Source: Psychrobacter glacincola (GTDB taxonomy: Bacteria; Pseudomonadota; Gammaproteobacteria; Pseudomonadales; Moraxellaceae). Taken from it: DNA of 64,000 nt. The stretch's first letter is position 1, and each line of letters starts with the position of its first letter. Location of the stretch: NCBI RefSeq assembly GCF_904846215.1, contig NZ_CAJGZK010000006.1, positions 62,001-126,000 of the forward strand, given 5' to 3'. The notes under the pieces were generated by a model that ran no database searches, was not told the DNA's origin, and saw nothing but the letters and a program-made list of their open reading frames with translations. Made by a program: the position numbers and the translations under genes. Shown here piece after piece: positions 35,561 through 45,872 of this stretch.

Positions 35561-36113
35561 AAGGATAAGTCCATGATTGACCAAAAATATAGCGGGCTAG
35601 CCGATTAACAGGTGGCATATTTTATCACAACCCTGCGCTAATGTGAAAAGTTAGCGTCTGCTCATTATTATAAGTAAGTTCAATTATTTATAATAGTATC
35701 AATTGCTTATCGGTAATCATGTTGTTATAACGAAGATGCATAATGATTGATGCCGATTTGTGCGCAATAACACCTTCGTGTTACGCGGTGCTCTCCAATT
35801 TATTAATGAAAAGTAAAGCTTATCGTTGAAAGTGCAACGAGTATAGTATGATGAATGTCACCTTATTAGCGTCATTGAATAAATGCCGATTTCTATCTGT
35901 CTAAAATATCGATTTAGACGTGTATTTTTTAAACCGATATTTTAGAATCGTTTGATTAGAATCACTTTTTTAAAAGCCTTTTTAGAATATTATTTAAGAC
36001 ACATTATATAAGACCCACTATAAAAGAGAGTCAGTATGAAAAAGCCGCAGGTTGCTCCTGATATGATTGACAAAAACACCTATCAAAATAATACGCAAAA
36101 GAGGTCTAAAGTA
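35561..36113. other. Gap between miaB and the lytic transglycosylase
   Basis: No gene is evident. A perfect small hairpin TAACAC-CTTC-GTGTTA (35768-35783) is flanked by GCGC / CGCG and lacks a T-run. A frame in phase with the transglycosylase starts at ATG 36036 and could extend it by 26 residues. Confidence 0.45.
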
Positions 36114-38258
36114 ATGACACTCAAAAAAAGCGCACTGAGCTTGGCAACGGCAGTCGGTGTCTTGGGCTTTTCGCAAGTGGCCTGTGCAGAATTGACATGG
36201 GGTGAGAGCGGCAGTTCTGAGCAACAAGGCAAGTATCAAGTAGAGCGCTATCAGCCTGATGGTTACCAGCCAAATAGTCAGCAAAGCAGTTCTCAGCAAA
36301 GTACTTTTCAACAAAATAATGCTTATCAAAACAGTGCTTATCAACCAGACAATGGGGTGGGTTCATTCACCGCAGCAGCCATTGCGGCAGAGCGCGGTGA
36401 TGTCAATGCGCTTTATGATTATGAGCAAGCGATGAGCGGTGGCTTATTTGCCATGTATCCTACTTACTGGCGGATGAATGTAGATTTGAATTCGCAAAGC
36501 CCTGCGGCAGTGTCGCAGTTTGTGCGCCAATATCCAGATACGGTCATGGCAGAAAAGCTAGCGGCTGATTTTGCTGAAACCAAAGCGGGTTCAAATGATT
36601 ATGCTGCTGTGCGCCAAGTGGCAAATCTGATCACCAATGCCGATGACAGTGAGAAATGTGCCGTTGCGCTTGGGTTTAATAATGGCGGCGATACCATGCG
36701 CGCTATGGCGGCCAAGTCTGATGTCTGGCTGACCACCAAAAAACAGCCAGCTCTATGTGATCAGCTAGCGCTTGAGATGAATAACAATGCTTTGATTAGC
36801 AATTCAGAGAGAGTCTCTCGCCTCAAGCGTATGCTACGTAAAGGCAAAACCGGCGATATCATGGCGTTATCTTCGCGCTTAGGTATGCCCATTCCTTATG
36901 CGTCATTGAGTGAGATTCAGCTCAATCCTTCATCGTTCTTTAGTCGTTTTGCCCGTGAGCCTGCCAGCCAAACCAATCAATATCTGTATCTTTATGCGAT
37001 GGGACGTGTTGCCGAAAAGTCTTATCGTGAGGCGGCGTTGCAGTTAGAGTTTGATATCAAGCAAGACAATCAGCGTTCAGCCAAATTATTAACCGATGAT
37101 ACTCGCCGCGCAGCTTATCGTACTCTTGGTGTACAGCGCATGAATCACAATACCGATGATGGCTTTAACGTTGAAGCCGTCGACTGGTTCCGTAATAGCT
37201 TAGACAATGACTTTAGTCTTGAAGAAGCCGAATATTATGCCATGGCAGCGATTCGTTTTAGTCGCTGGGATGATGTGGTCGAAGCCATCTCAAGAATGGA
37301 TGCCGAAACCCAAAAAGCCAATCAATGGCAATATTGGCTGGCGCGCGCTTATGAGCAGTCAAATGATGGCAGCAAGCGTAATACTGCTAAGAAAATGTAT
37401 CAAAATCTCGCCAAAAGTAATGAGTATTATGGTCTGATGGCAAAAGAAAAAGTGGGTCAACGTTTTGATGCCAGCCGTTTGGGCGGTAGTAACTTACCTA
37501 ATGTCAGTAGCGCGGATCGGGCGCGCGTCATGCAAAATCCACATTTTGCCCGTGCATTTGCGTTATATAACGCTGATGCCAGCCGTGCTTATGCCAATCG
37601 TGAGTGGAACTGGGCAATCAAAAAAGCACGTGACAACCGTGATGAAAAATTAATTATTGCCGCAGCGCGTCAAGCCTATGATATGGGTTGGCTCGACCGT
37701 GCGATATATGCCATTGACAATACCGACAACGTCAATAGCCTTGCGATATCACATCCGATGCCGCACCAAGATGCTGTGGTACGCTACAGTCAGTCTGCCG
37801 GTATTGATCCTGCTTGGGCATATGGCATTATGCGTCAAGAGAGCCGATTTGTAGCCTCTGCACGCTCGAATGTTGGGGCAAGTGGATTGATGCAAGTCAT
37901 GCCCGATACCGCAAAATATATCGCTCGTAATTTGGGTGAGACCTACAGCGCAAGCCGTGCCAATAGCGGCGATACCAATATCCGTTATGGTACATGGTAT
38001 ATGGGTGATATCTTTGGCAAGCTAAACAGTCAGCCTGTATTGGCAACAGCGGGCTACAATGCTGGTCCAAACAATGCCAAGCGTTGGCAGCCAACCTATG
38101 GCTCACTGGCAGCGGATCAGTACGTTGAGTCCATTGCTTTTCCTGAAACCCGTAATTACGTCAAACACGTGATGGAAAATGCCACCATCTACAGCAGCTT
38201 ATTGGGTAATGGTCAGCCAATCACTCAGCGTATGGGCACTGTACCTGCTGCATTTTGA
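36114..38258 (+). CDS. Lytic transglycosylase, Slt70-like family 1
   Basis: The protein is about 714 residues from ATG 36114, where MTLKKSALSLATAVGVLGF begins a good signal peptide ending ACA and GAGG lies 9 nt upstream. An upstream in-frame ATG at 36036 would hide this signal. A Gln/Ser-rich low-complexity segment follows the signal, then a long alpha-superhelical domain. The C-terminal catalytic domain has RQESRF (catalytic Glu), GASGLMQVMPDTAKY and AGYNAGPNNAKRW. It cleaves peptidoglycan to 1,6-anhydromuropeptides in the periplasm, the substrate class of AmpD (45873). Confidence 0.92.
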   Translation: MTLKKSALSLATAVGVLGFSQVACAELTWGESGSSEQQGKYQVERYQPDGYQPNSQQSSSQQSTFQQNNAYQNSAYQPDNGVGSFTAAAIAAERGDVNALYDYEQAMSGGLFAMYPTYWRMNVDLNSQSPAAVSQFVRQYPDTVMAEKLAADFAETKAGSNDYAAVRQVANLITNADDSEKCAVALGFNNGGDTMRAMAAKSDVWLTTKKQPALCDQLALEMNNNALISNSERVSRLKRMLRKGKTGDIMALSSRLGMPIPYASLSEIQLNPSSFFSRFAREPASQTNQYLYLYAMGRVAEKSYREAALQLEFDIKQDNQRSAKLLTDDTRRAAYRTLGVQRMNHNTDDGFNVEAVDWFRNSLDNDFSLEEAEYYAMAAIRFSRWDDVVEAISRMDAETQKANQWQYWLARAYEQSNDGSKRNTAKKMYQNLAKSNEYYGLMAKEKVGQRFDASRLGGSNLPNVSSADRARVMQNPHFARAFALYNADASRAYANREWNWAIKKARDNRDEKLIIAAARQAYDMGWLDRAIYAIDNTDNVNSLAISHPMPHQDAVVRYSQSAGIDPAWAYGIMRQESRFVASARSNVGASGLMQVMPDTAKYIARNLGETYSASRANSGDTNIRYGTWYMGDIFGKLNSQPVLATAGYNAGPNNAKRWQPTYGSLAADQYVESIAFPETRNYVKHVMENATIYSSLLGNGQPITQRMGTVPAAF

Positions 38259-38271
38259 TTTGAGTAATAGT

Positions 38272-38308
38272 AAAAAACCATTAACAATAAAAGGTTAATG
38301 GTTTTTTT
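38272..38308 (+). terminator. Rho-independent terminator after the lytic transglycosylase
   Basis: A stem AAACCATTAAC / GTTAATGGTTT with an 8-nt loop is followed by a T-run. Confidence 0.85.
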
Positions 38309-38380
38309 ACAGCTGCAATTTGCTGTCTTAGCATTCGTATTTTGACGACCAAATTTTTTTAATAATGACAATGGTCAATA

Positions 38381-38518
38381 TATAGTCAATGAAAAGTAAT
38401 ATCGACACATTAGGTACTGCTGGTATCAATTTTTCTTGCTTGCTGTGTCTACGCAGACAGAGGCTGCAAAAAATTTGTACCCGCAGTACCGTAGCGTTTT
38501 TAGGATATTTTGGCTATA
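38381..38518 (-). repeat. Dispersed hairpin element copy 12 (subfamily A)
   Basis: A 138-bp copy in reverse orientation: it begins TATAGTCAATGAAAAG on + and ends TTTTGGCTATA. Its - strand core is GCAGCCTCTGTCTGCGTAG then CACAGCAAGCAAG. The rest of the gap to 38813 shows no gene. Confidence 0.87.
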
Positions 38519-38813
38519 GATGATTCATCTATTATATAGGTTTACGTTTTTGCTATAGATTAACAGGGGCATTTTGCTACCATTGTTGTCATTATAAGTG
38601 ATTTTTTTATAAGGTATTTTTGAGACAATCAATCGATGCTTTGAGTCTGATTAGCCAATTTGCGTAACATTAATCAAATCTATAAGCTACTTTGCAAAAA
38701 CTGATTTTTATTGTTGCTCAATACTTTGTATTTTTATGATTAAAGACACCTCAATTTGCCCATATCGTTGCTTAATTAGGCGTCGATTATCTCTTTAAAC
38801 CAAGGTGGGCTTG

Positions 38814-39509
38814 ATGCCAAAAATAGTGATACCCAAGTATGCAAGACAGAACATGATGAGTAAACAGCCTAATACTACAAGCTATACATTTATGAGTATC
38901 GCCGCATTATTATTGCTGCAAGGGATGATAGCTATGCCTGCCCAAGCGGCTAATGCGAGTAAAAGTGGTCAGCGGGTATTGATGATTGAGATGACGCCTG
39001 CTTTGTGTAGCTTGCAACCGACGCGTTCGCGTATGCGCCAGTGTCTAGAAGGTTATTCTTTGACTGTGTCAGGTTTAGACATGGGTTATGGAGAACGCTG
39101 CGGACGTGGTAGTGAACCGCGTATCACACCGCTACAGTTAAAAGTTGTCAACCGTATTATGCCTGATACCACAGTGCGTACCCAAGCGTGGCAACGTTAT
39201 GGTGCCTGTAGTCCATTAAGCTCTAGCAATTATTTCCGCCAAATTACCAATTATGCTGGCGCTTTAAAGCTGCCAAATGAGCTCAATACGGGTAACAGCT
39301 ATACCGTATTGAAGTCTCGTTTTATTGGTCAAATGAACAGCTTAAATAGTGGTATGACTCCTGCCAGTATTGATTTGATTTGTCAGGCAGGTACGCGCCA
39401 AATGATATTGACGGATGTACATGTCTGTTATGAAGGCAGTGAGTTTGGCAACTGTCGTAATGTCGTGGACAATTGTGGCAGTAAATTCGTCATTTCAGGC
39501 GGTAAGTAA
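38814..39509 (+). CDS. Secreted RNase T2-like protein lacking the catalytic histidines
   Basis: The 231-residue product has a signal sequence ending MPAQA-AN. The mature part follows the order of RNase I/T2 enzymes: VLMIEMTPALC, LTVSGL (where the family has HGLWP), WQRYGACS (where it has a HEWEKHGTC-like motif), YFRQITNYAG, a CQ segment and a C-terminal NCGSKFVI. Both catalytic His positions appear replaced (Ser and Tyr) and the Glu is not kept, so ribonuclease activity is unlikely. Cysteines for the family disulfides are retained. I chose ATG 38814 with AAGG upstream; a GTG at 38805 is in frame. It has no close operon partners. Confidence 0.68.
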   Translation: MPKIVIPKYARQNMMSKQPNTTSYTFMSIAALLLLQGMIAMPAQAANASKSGQRVLMIEMTPALCSLQPTRSRMRQCLEGYSLTVSGLDMGYGERCGRGSEPRITPLQLKVVNRIMPDTTVRTQAWQRYGACSPLSSSNYFRQITNYAGALKLPNELNTGNSYTVLKSRFIGQMNSLNSGMTPASIDLICQAGTRQMILTDVHVCYEGSEFGNCRNVVDNCGSKFVISGGK

Positions 39510-39800
39510 TACGTTTTTATCTTTTCTGGTTGTCTCTTGTTTTAATTTGGATATCTTGCGCATAAGATATCCCCATCCTGCTATACAAACTGTCGATACT
39601 TTGTCGTATAAAATGTAACAATATAGTTAGGAATAGGTTTCTTGCTTTACCTAGACGCTTAATAGACTGAAGTGCTACACTAGCTGCCGGTTTATGGCTA
39701 TTATATTAATCGAGTAAGTATTCAGCGAGTAAGTCGCTATCTAAATCGATAATCACCAATTAGAATCGTGAATATCTAATCAATAATTAGGGAGTATTCA

Positions 39801-40790
39801 ATGTCAATGAAACAGCCTGTACGCGTTGCCGTGACTGGTGCCGCTGGTAATATTAGCTATGCTATGTTATTTCGTATTGCCTCTGGCGAGATGTTAGGTA
39901 AAGATCAGCCAGTGATTTTGCAATTACTTGAAATCGCCCCAGCACTTGACGCCCTAAAGGGTGTGGTCATGGAATTAGAAGACTGTGCGTTCCCGTTATT
40001 GGCTGGAATTGTCCAAACTGATGATGCCACCGTGGCTTTTAAAGACGTCGATTATGCGTTACTTGTAGGTTCACGCCCTCGTGGTCCTGGTATGGAACGT
40101 AAAGATTTGCTAGAAGCCAACGCTGCGATTTTCTCAGCGCAAGGTAAAGCATTGAATGATGTTGCTAGCCGTGATGTGAAAGCATTGGTCGTAGGTAATC
40201 CTGCTAATACCAATGCTGTTATCGCTCAGCGTAACGCACCAGATTTAGATCCACGTAACTTCACTGCGATGACGCGTTTAGATCACAACCGCGCAATGGC
40301 ACAGTTGGCTGGTAAAACTGACAGCACCGTTAATGATGTGAAAAAAATGATCATCTGGGGCAACCATTCATCAACTCAGTATCCTGATCTAACTGCTTGT
40401 ACCGTTAATGGTAAGCCCGCTTTAGACTTGGTTGATCGTACGTGGTATGAAGGTACTTATATCCCAGAAGTACAACAACGCGGTGCTGCAATCATTAAAG
40501 CGCGCGGTGCATCATCTGCCGCTTCTGCTGCCAACGCAGCTATTGCACACGTACGCACGTGGGTAATGGGTACTGATGAGAATGATTGGGTATCTATGGG
40601 TGTCTATTCAAACGGCGAGTACGGTATTGCCAAAGGTTTGATTTACTCATTCCCAGTGACTTGCGCTAACGGCGACTGGTCTATCGTAGACGGCGTCGAT
40701 GTGTCATCAGAGTTCTCAAAAGAGAAAATGGCAGCCACTGAGCAAGAGCTTAGCGAAGAGCGTGATGCAGTAGCACACTTACTACCGTAA
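39801..40790 (+). CDS. mdh: Malate dehydrogenase
   Basis: The 329-residue protein starts [28 protein letters not shown], with the NAD-binding loop. It has the catalytic region [16 protein letters not shown] and [13 protein letters not shown], containing the active-site His. It belongs to the cytosolic-type malate dehydrogenases found in many proteobacteria, which oxidise malate to oxaloacetate in the TCA cycle. ATG 39801 follows AGGGAG. It is monocistronic with a strong terminator. Confidence 0.96.
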   Translation: MSMKQPVRVAVTGAAGNISYAMLFRIASGEMLGKDQPVILQLLEIAPALDALKGVVMELEDCAFPLLAGIVQTDDATVAFKDVDYALLVGSRPRGPGMERKDLLEANAAIFSAQGKALNDVASRDVKALVVGNPANTNAVIAQRNAPDLDPRNFTAMTRLDHNRAMAQLAGKTDSTVNDVKKMIIWGNHSSTQYPDLTACTVNGKPALDLVDRTWYEGTYIPEVQQRGAAIIKARGASSAASAANAAIAHVRTWVMGTDENDWVSMGVYSNGEYGIAKGLIYSFPVTCANGDWSIVDGVDVSSEFSKEKMAATEQELSEERDAVAHLLP

Positions 40791-40831
40791 GTAGATAATT
40801 TACTAAAGCTATCATATAAACATTAGTATTA

Positions 40832-40866
40832 AAAAAAGCCCTCCTAAAATGTGAGGGCTTTTTTAT
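40832..40866 (+). terminator. Rho-independent terminator after mdh
   Basis: A perfect 12-bp stem AAAAAAGCCCTC / GAGGGCTTTTTT has a 9-nt loop. Confidence 0.93.
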
Positions 40867-41096
40867 ATCTTAAGACTCAGTATTTAATTTATTACTAAGG
40901 CGTATCACAATTTTTTGACCCATTGAGATGATTATCGATTGAGTTGGAGACATGCCCTAGTACAGCGAGCCGTTAACATAATTGATAACGTTGGCTTAAC
41001 GTTGAATAACAGCTTTTAAAAGAAAGCTTGCTACAATAAGTAGAGTATTTTAAATAATAAAGACAATTAAACTGGTAGCATTTAAGGAGAAAAAGT

Positions 41097-41336
41097 ATGT
41101 TAGGTGAACCTGAATATAGTATGAATGAGCTATTCGCTCAGTTGGGACTGGATAGCTCTGATGAAGCGATCGATAGCTTTATTGAAAAGCATCAACTGGC
41201 TAAAAACGAAGAGTTGATAAAGTCTGACGTTTGGAATGACAGTCAACGTATGTTTTTACAAGAAGAGTGGACGCAAGATGCTGCATGGGTTGAAATTATT
41301 GATGAGCTAAATGTTCGTATGCATCCAGACGCGTAA
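41097..41336 (+). CDS. DUF2789 family small protein
   Basis: The 79-residue acidic protein has MNELFAQLGLDSSDEAID near the N-terminus and WNDSQRMFLQEEWTQDAAW in the second half, the DUF2789 pattern. Function unknown; likely cytosolic and helical. ATG 41097 has AAGGAG upstream. It stands alone between the mdh terminator and its own terminator at 41371-41412. Confidence 0.85.
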   Translation: MLGEPEYSMNELFAQLGLDSSDEAIDSFIEKHQLAKNEELIKSDVWNDSQRMFLQEEWTQDAAWVEIIDELNVRMHPDA

Positions 41337-41370
41337 AAACGGATAAATTTAAAAACAGATAAGCTCAAGG

Positions 41371-41412
41371 AAAAACCCACAGTTCTATAAGTATAGGACT
41401 GTGGGTTTTTTC
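41371..41412. terminator. Bidirectional terminator between DUF2789 and ribF
   Basis: A 19-bp stem from AAAAACCCACAG to CTGTGGGTTTTT, with one G-T pair and a 2-nt loop, carries T-runs on both strands. It serves the convergent genes. Confidence 0.92.
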
Positions 41413-41450
41413 TTTTCTATATTCTAAATATAAAATGTGTCGTTTAAGTG

Positions 41451-42491
41451 CTAGCTAGGCTGTTTTGCTCGCCATTCAATCAATTGTTGTACATCATGAT
41501 GAATGCCTTCTTTTAGTGCATCCAAACTCTCGTAATGGCGCTCACCATGCAAATAATGCAAAAAGCGCACCTGCAAGGTTAAACCATATAAGTCGGCTTG
41601 CAGCTTTGGAAAATGCACTTCTAAGCGCCACTCGTGGGTTTTATCAACAGAAGGTCTGGTGCCGATATTAGCAGTACCAAATAGGCTATGTGGCTGCAAA
41701 CCTGATATACCTTTATGGTCATTATCTGCACGTTTCTCTAAACCGTCTGCTATAACATTACCATTATTATCTAGGCTAACCACATCGACGGCAAAGATGC
41801 CATGTAAGGTAGGCTTAATACGTTTTAAGTCAATATTAGCGGTCGGGAAGTCCATGGTGCGACCAATTTTATCACCGTCAACGACCGTGCCAGTAATAGC
41901 ATACTCTCGACCAAGTAATGCATTAGCCGCATCGATATCACCTGCCAACAATAAATCACGAATACGAGTGGAGCTGATGCGTGCTGCTTTATGATTATCG
42001 TCAGTAATCGTATCTAGATTGGTCACATGTAGCCCATAATCACGCAGAAATTGACTGTCGCCGGTACGATCATGCCCAAACTTAAAGTCATCACCCAGTA
42101 CCAATGCTTGTACATTTAAACGCTGTGCTAAAATATCTGCAAATGCCTGCGCTGACAATGAGCGAAATTCGTTGTCGAAGCCTGCCACAATCAAGGTTTC
42201 AACACCATATTTTGCTAATAGCGCTTGTTTTTCGGCAAGATTGGTTAAACGGGCAGGGGCAGCAGCAGGAGCAAAGAACTCTCTTGGCTGTGGCTCAAAT
42301 ATCATCACAGCAGAGCCAAGATTACGCGCCTTTGCAAGTTCGCGTACTTGAGTAAGCATCGCTTGATGACCCAAATGCACACCATCAAAATTGCCGATGG
42401 TCAGTACACAGGGCGCTAAAGCTACTGGACTGGTATTGGTAGGCAGCGCGCTTGGCGAGGTCATCAATTGTTCAAGAAAATAGGTATTCAT
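41451..42491 (-). CDS. ribF: Bifunctional riboflavin kinase / FAD synthetase
   Basis: The 346-residue protein has the N-terminal FAD synthetase nucleotidyltransferase (TIGNFDGVHLGHQAM near residue 31; LGDDFKFGHDRTGD) and a C-terminal riboflavin kinase (TMDFPTANID, GIFAVDV, LEVHFPKL). It makes FMN and FAD from riboflavin. Starts upstream of the first conserved motif are uncertain, because several Met codons occur and no strong ribosome site is seen. It often lies near murJ, as here, although a GNAT gene and a lipoprotein gene intervene. Confidence 0.95.
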   Translation of the reverse strand: MNTYFLEQLMTSPSALPTNTSPVALAPCVLTIGNFDGVHLGHQAMLTQVRELAKARNLGSAVMIFEPQPREFFAPAAAPARLTNLAEKQALLAKYGVETLIVAGFDNEFRSLSAQAFADILAQRLNVQALVLGDDFKFGHDRTGDSQFLRDYGLHVTNLDTITDDNHKAARISSTRIRDLLLAGDIDAANALLGREYAITGTVVDGDKIGRTMDFPTANIDLKRIKPTLHGIFAVDVVSLDNNGNVIADGLEKRADNDHKGISGLQPHSLFGTANIGTRPSVDKTHEWRLEVHFPKLQADLYGLTLQVRFLHYLHGERHYESLDALKEGIHHDVQQLIEWRAKQPS

Positions 42492-42746
42492 AAATGTTCA
42501 GCTATGATAGATGAAACCAGATGAAAAATAAAAACACGTCTGGATATAAAATCGATGTGTTTAAAATCAGCCATTATAAAGTAAAATAGCCACACTAACA
42601 TCCTATAGTCTGCTGATAATGGCAGAACGTTGCTATCCGTTTGACAGCATAGTTATTTTACTCAGCTGAAGCTTGCTTGACTACCTAGAGCTCGCTTTAT
42701 AGGATGGTCAAACCATTAACGATGAATAACCCATTACGGAGGTGTT

Positions 42747-43382
42747 ATGTCTATGATAACAGCCAACCCAAATGCTAAACCTGTTTTTGGTCATACTAAC
42801 TTGCCGACATTAACCAATAAGCTTGGCGATAAATCTATTGTGCAGTACGCAGTAGCAAATGATTTAGTAGAAGTTTTAGCCATTTATAATCAAAGTATTG
42901 CGGGCAAGCAGGCGACAGCCAATCTAACAGCAGTGACTTATGAAGAGCGCGCAGCTTGGTTTGCAGAACATCTCGATAGTGCAACGCGACCTATTTATGT
43001 CGTTAGAATGGCAGATATAGCTATGGAAACTGGCATACAAAAACAAGGTTCGCCAATCGTTGCATGGGGCAGCTTTAGCGATTTGTATGCGCGTCCGGCC
43101 TATCATATCAGCAGCGAGATTAGCATTTATATTCATAACGACTATCATGGTCAAGGGCTGGGCAGCCTATTGGCACGCTGGATGTTGCATCAAGCACCAA
43201 GCTTGGGTATTCATAATGTCGCTGCGCTTATTTTCGCCCATAACCAGCCAAGCTTAGGGTTATTTCGTAAGCTCGGCTTTGAGCAATGGGGTTTGATGCC
43301 ACAAGTCTGTGATATGGATGGCTTTATCGCCGATGTGGTGATGCTGGGTAAACGTGTGATAGACAATGACAATAATAGCTAG
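42747..43382 (+). CDS. GNAT N-acetyltransferase, phosphinothricin acetyltransferase-like
   Basis: The 211-residue protein contains a GNAT domain: LVEVLAIYNQSI at the start, EISIYIHNDYHGQGLGSLLARW with the acetyl-CoA pyrophosphate loop, then AALIFAHNQPSLGLFRKLGFEQWG. It resembles the Pat/methionine sulfoximine acetyltransferase subgroup. The natural substrate is probably an amino acid analogue or small amine. An N-terminal extension of about 30 residues precedes the domain. ATG 42747 follows GGAGGTG. It is divergent from ribF and convergent with the lipoprotein gene. Confidence 0.84.
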   Translation: MSMITANPNAKPVFGHTNLPTLTNKLGDKSIVQYAVANDLVEVLAIYNQSIAGKQATANLTAVTYEERAAWFAEHLDSATRPIYVVRMADIAMETGIQKQGSPIVAWGSFSDLYARPAYHISSEISIYIHNDYHGQGLGSLLARWMLHQAPSLGIHNVAALIFAHNQPSLGLFRKLGFEQWGLMPQVCDMDGFIADVVMLGKRVIDNDNNS

Positions 43383-43421
43383 GATGACTATGGTTACATT
43401 CCTGCTTTAGACCAGCATTTT

Positions 43422-44045
43422 TTACCCCAATATTTTCCATTCGCCATTGATTTTTTGCAGCTCATAAGCCAAAGGTGCAGGCTCACTTTGACCTTTTAAT
43501 CTCAGCTCACCTGTGACCGTGGCTTTTGTTTTATCGCTATTGTACTTGGTGTCAATGATAGTGACCGCTTCAACCGTCTGCTTAAAGGCAAACTGAGTAT
43601 TTTTCAACTCTTCAGCGAAATTTTCCATATCGACTTTATAGTATGATGCCGCTTTTTTAACGTCGCCATAATATAAGGTATCAAGCGCCAGTTTTACGGT
43701 ATTTTCTGGCGTACCGGCTTGTGTTCGATTGGTTAGTATACTTGGCTCTTTTACAGCGGCTGCGATAGGGCTGATATCGTGACTAACAATGTCGGTATCT
43801 GTTTTAGCTGTAGTATTTTCTTCTTGTATACTATTAACATCAGCATTAGCTGCGACATCATCCGTACTCTTAGCGGTATCTACGGCAGATGAACTGTCTG
43901 TCGTCTCTTTCGCTTGATTGGTCTCTACATTATCACTATTGCTACAACCACTTATCAGTAGTCCAGTACTCAATAGAGAAAAGCCAAGTAAAGCAGTCGC
44001 AATAATCTTAGGTAAGCGTCGGGCGTTAAGCTGCTGAGTTGTCAT
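43422..44045 (-). CDS. DUF4878-like lipoprotein
   Basis: The 207-residue product from ATG 44045 has a signal peptide with lipobox ISGC (about residue 35). A low-complexity Thr/Asp/Ser-rich linker follows, and then a C-terminal domain of about 95 residues (NTVKLALDTLYYGDVKKAASYY, ending INGEWKILG) that fits DUF4878/NTF2-like domains. I preferred 44045 to 44114 because TAAGG lies 8 nt upstream and the signal peptide then has normal length. Function unknown; it should face the periplasm. It is downstream of murJ on the same strand, with a 122-bp gap. Confidence 0.75.
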   Translation of the reverse strand: MTTQQLNARRLPKIIATALLGFSLLSTGLLISGCSNSDNVETNQAKETTDSSSAVDTAKSTDDVAANADVNSIQEENTTAKTDTDIVSHDISPIAAAVKEPSILTNRTQAGTPENTVKLALDTLYYGDVKKAASYYKVDMENFAEELKNTQFAFKQTVEAVTIIDTKYNSDKTKATVTGELRLKGQSEPAPLAYELQKINGEWKILG

Positions 44046-44167
44046 ATAAAACCTTAATAGTGAGTGATTAAACAATGAGCTATTATGGCAATTATCAACA
44101 TCATTCATTGTCAATTCTCATATTGCGCTTGTTTTGGTTTGGTAAGCCAATAATTTATCTAGTGCTT

Positions 44168-45718
44168 TTAACCATGTTTCAGATGGCGCGGACGGAAACC
44201 TGTTGCCAATAACACGCCGCCGTAAATCACTGCACCGACCACACACATAATCAGTAGCGCAACCAAACGTTGCCATTGTGCCTTATCGGCTGGAAAGTAC
44301 GGTAGCATGACATAAAGCACGGCGACCATGGCAGTGGTGGAAATCGCAAACTGCGCAAACAGTTTTTTCCAGTGACTGCCAAAACGAAAAATATCACGCT
44401 GATGCAAGAAGTAATACAGTAAGCCTGCATTTACAAATGATGCGCCAGTCGTTGCAAGTGCCAGACCGCCATGTAATGGAATTTCAAGAAAGTAAAATAT
44501 CCCAATAAAGATAACACTAAAAATCATATTAGCAAAAACGGAAATAATACCGATTCTGACGGGTGTGCGGATATCTTGACGGGCAAAGAAAGCAGGGGCA
44601 AAGACTTTAATTAGCATAAAGCCTAAAATGCCACCTGCCATACTTTTTAGGGCTAGAGAACTCATTTGCGCATCACGTAAGGTAAATTCGCCGCGTAAAA
44701 ATAGCGCTTGCATGAGCACATCTGACAGTATAAACAGTGCTGCTGAGGCAGGCACGCCGACTAAAATAATTAAGCGGGCTGCCCAATCGATGGTCTTTTT
44801 AAAACTGACATCATCTCTTTGCGCTTCACTTTTTGATAGGCTTGGCAAAATAACCGTCCCAATTGCCACACCAATTAAACCAAGGGGTAACTCGCTCATA
44901 CGTTCAGCGGCATATAGCCACGAGACTGAACCACCAATCATCAAAGAGGCAAAGATAGTATTTAATAATAGATTAATCTGCGTAACCGATACCCCAAAGA
45001 TAGCCGGTAGCATCAGCTTTAATATGCGTCTGACGCCTTCATGCTGGAAGTCGATTTTGGGCATCACCAGTAGTTTTTGCTGGGATAACTGTGGCAATTG
45101 CAGTAGGAGCTGTAATAAACCGGCGATAGCGACCGCGTAACCGAGCGCCATAATAGGCGTCTCAAACATAGGTGCAAAAACCAGTGCACCACCAATCATA
45201 CACAGATTGAGCAATACGGGTGCAAAGGCAGGTGCCGCAAAACGTCCGTAGCTTTGTAAAATACCACTGGCAAAGGCTGTCATTGAGATAAACAATAAAT
45301 AAGGAAAGGTCAGGCGTAGCAATTCAGCAGTAATCGCAAACTTATCAGGTTGATCGGCAAAACCGGGCGCAAATAAAGTCACGACCCACGGTGCCATTAA
45401 AATAACCACTACAGTAAGCATCGATAAAATTAACATCAGCGCGCCTGACGTACGACTGACTAATATCTGTACTTCTCGTAAGCTGTATTTTTCTTTATAT
45501 TCTGATAGAACAGGTACAAAGGCTTGACTGAACGCGCCTTCAGCAAAAAGGCGTCGCAGAAAGTTCGGTATCTTAAAGGCAACCAAAAAGGCGTCCATCA
45601 GACCGCCAGCGCCAAAGACGCCTAATAAGACAATATCGCGTACCAGACCTAAAATACGTGACAGCATGGTCATGCTACTGACTACCATGGTTGAACGAAA
45701 TAACCGACTTTTTGCCAT
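44168..45718 (-). CDS. murJ: Lipid II flippase MurJ
   Basis: The 516-residue polytopic membrane protein has the MviN/MurJ signature at the N-terminus (TMLSRILGLVRDIVLLGVFGAG, RRLFAEGAFSQAFVP) and about 14 hydrophobic segments. It moves lipid II across the inner membrane for peptidoglycan assembly. The start at 45718 gives MAKSRLFRSTMVVS, normal for MurJ. In this window lipid II synthesis enzymes lie at 53-57 kb, separate from murJ. Confidence 0.95.
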   Translation of the reverse strand: MAKSRLFRSTMVVSSMTMLSRILGLVRDIVLLGVFGAGGLMDAFLVAFKIPNFLRRLFAEGAFSQAFVPVLSEYKEKYSLREVQILVSRTSGALMLILSMLTVVVILMAPWVVTLFAPGFADQPDKFAITAELLRLTFPYLLFISMTAFASGILQSYGRFAAPAFAPVLLNLCMIGGALVFAPMFETPIMALGYAVAIAGLLQLLLQLPQLSQQKLLVMPKIDFQHEGVRRILKLMLPAIFGVSVTQINLLLNTIFASLMIGGSVSWLYAAERMSELPLGLIGVAIGTVILPSLSKSEAQRDDVSFKKTIDWAARLIILVGVPASAALFILSDVLMQALFLRGEFTLRDAQMSSLALKSMAGGILGFMLIKVFAPAFFARQDIRTPVRIGIISVFANMIFSVIFIGIFYFLEIPLHGGLALATTGASFVNAGLLYYFLHQRDIFRFGSHWKKLFAQFAISTTAMVAVLYVMLPYFPADKAQWQRLVALLIMCVVGAVIYGGVLLATGFRPRHLKHG

Positions 45719-45872
45719 GAGAACCTATTCTGCCAATTTGTTTAGTGATGGTTGCTTGCTGATTTACAAGAGTCAAAAAAACTGACAGATTATAGCACTT
45801 TCATAACCTAGGTAAATGTATTGAATAGGGAGTCTGTTATCAATAATACCTTTACCTTAGTTAAAATAAGAT

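Noticed and set aside
35768..35783. Hairpin TAACAC-CTTC-GTGTTA as a terminator of a small RNA
   Set aside because: No T-run and no promoter can be defined; recorded only as a structure in the gap.
44628..45140. 170-codon frame on + within murJ
   Set aside because: It is antisense to strongly conserved MurJ sequence and has no plausible start context.
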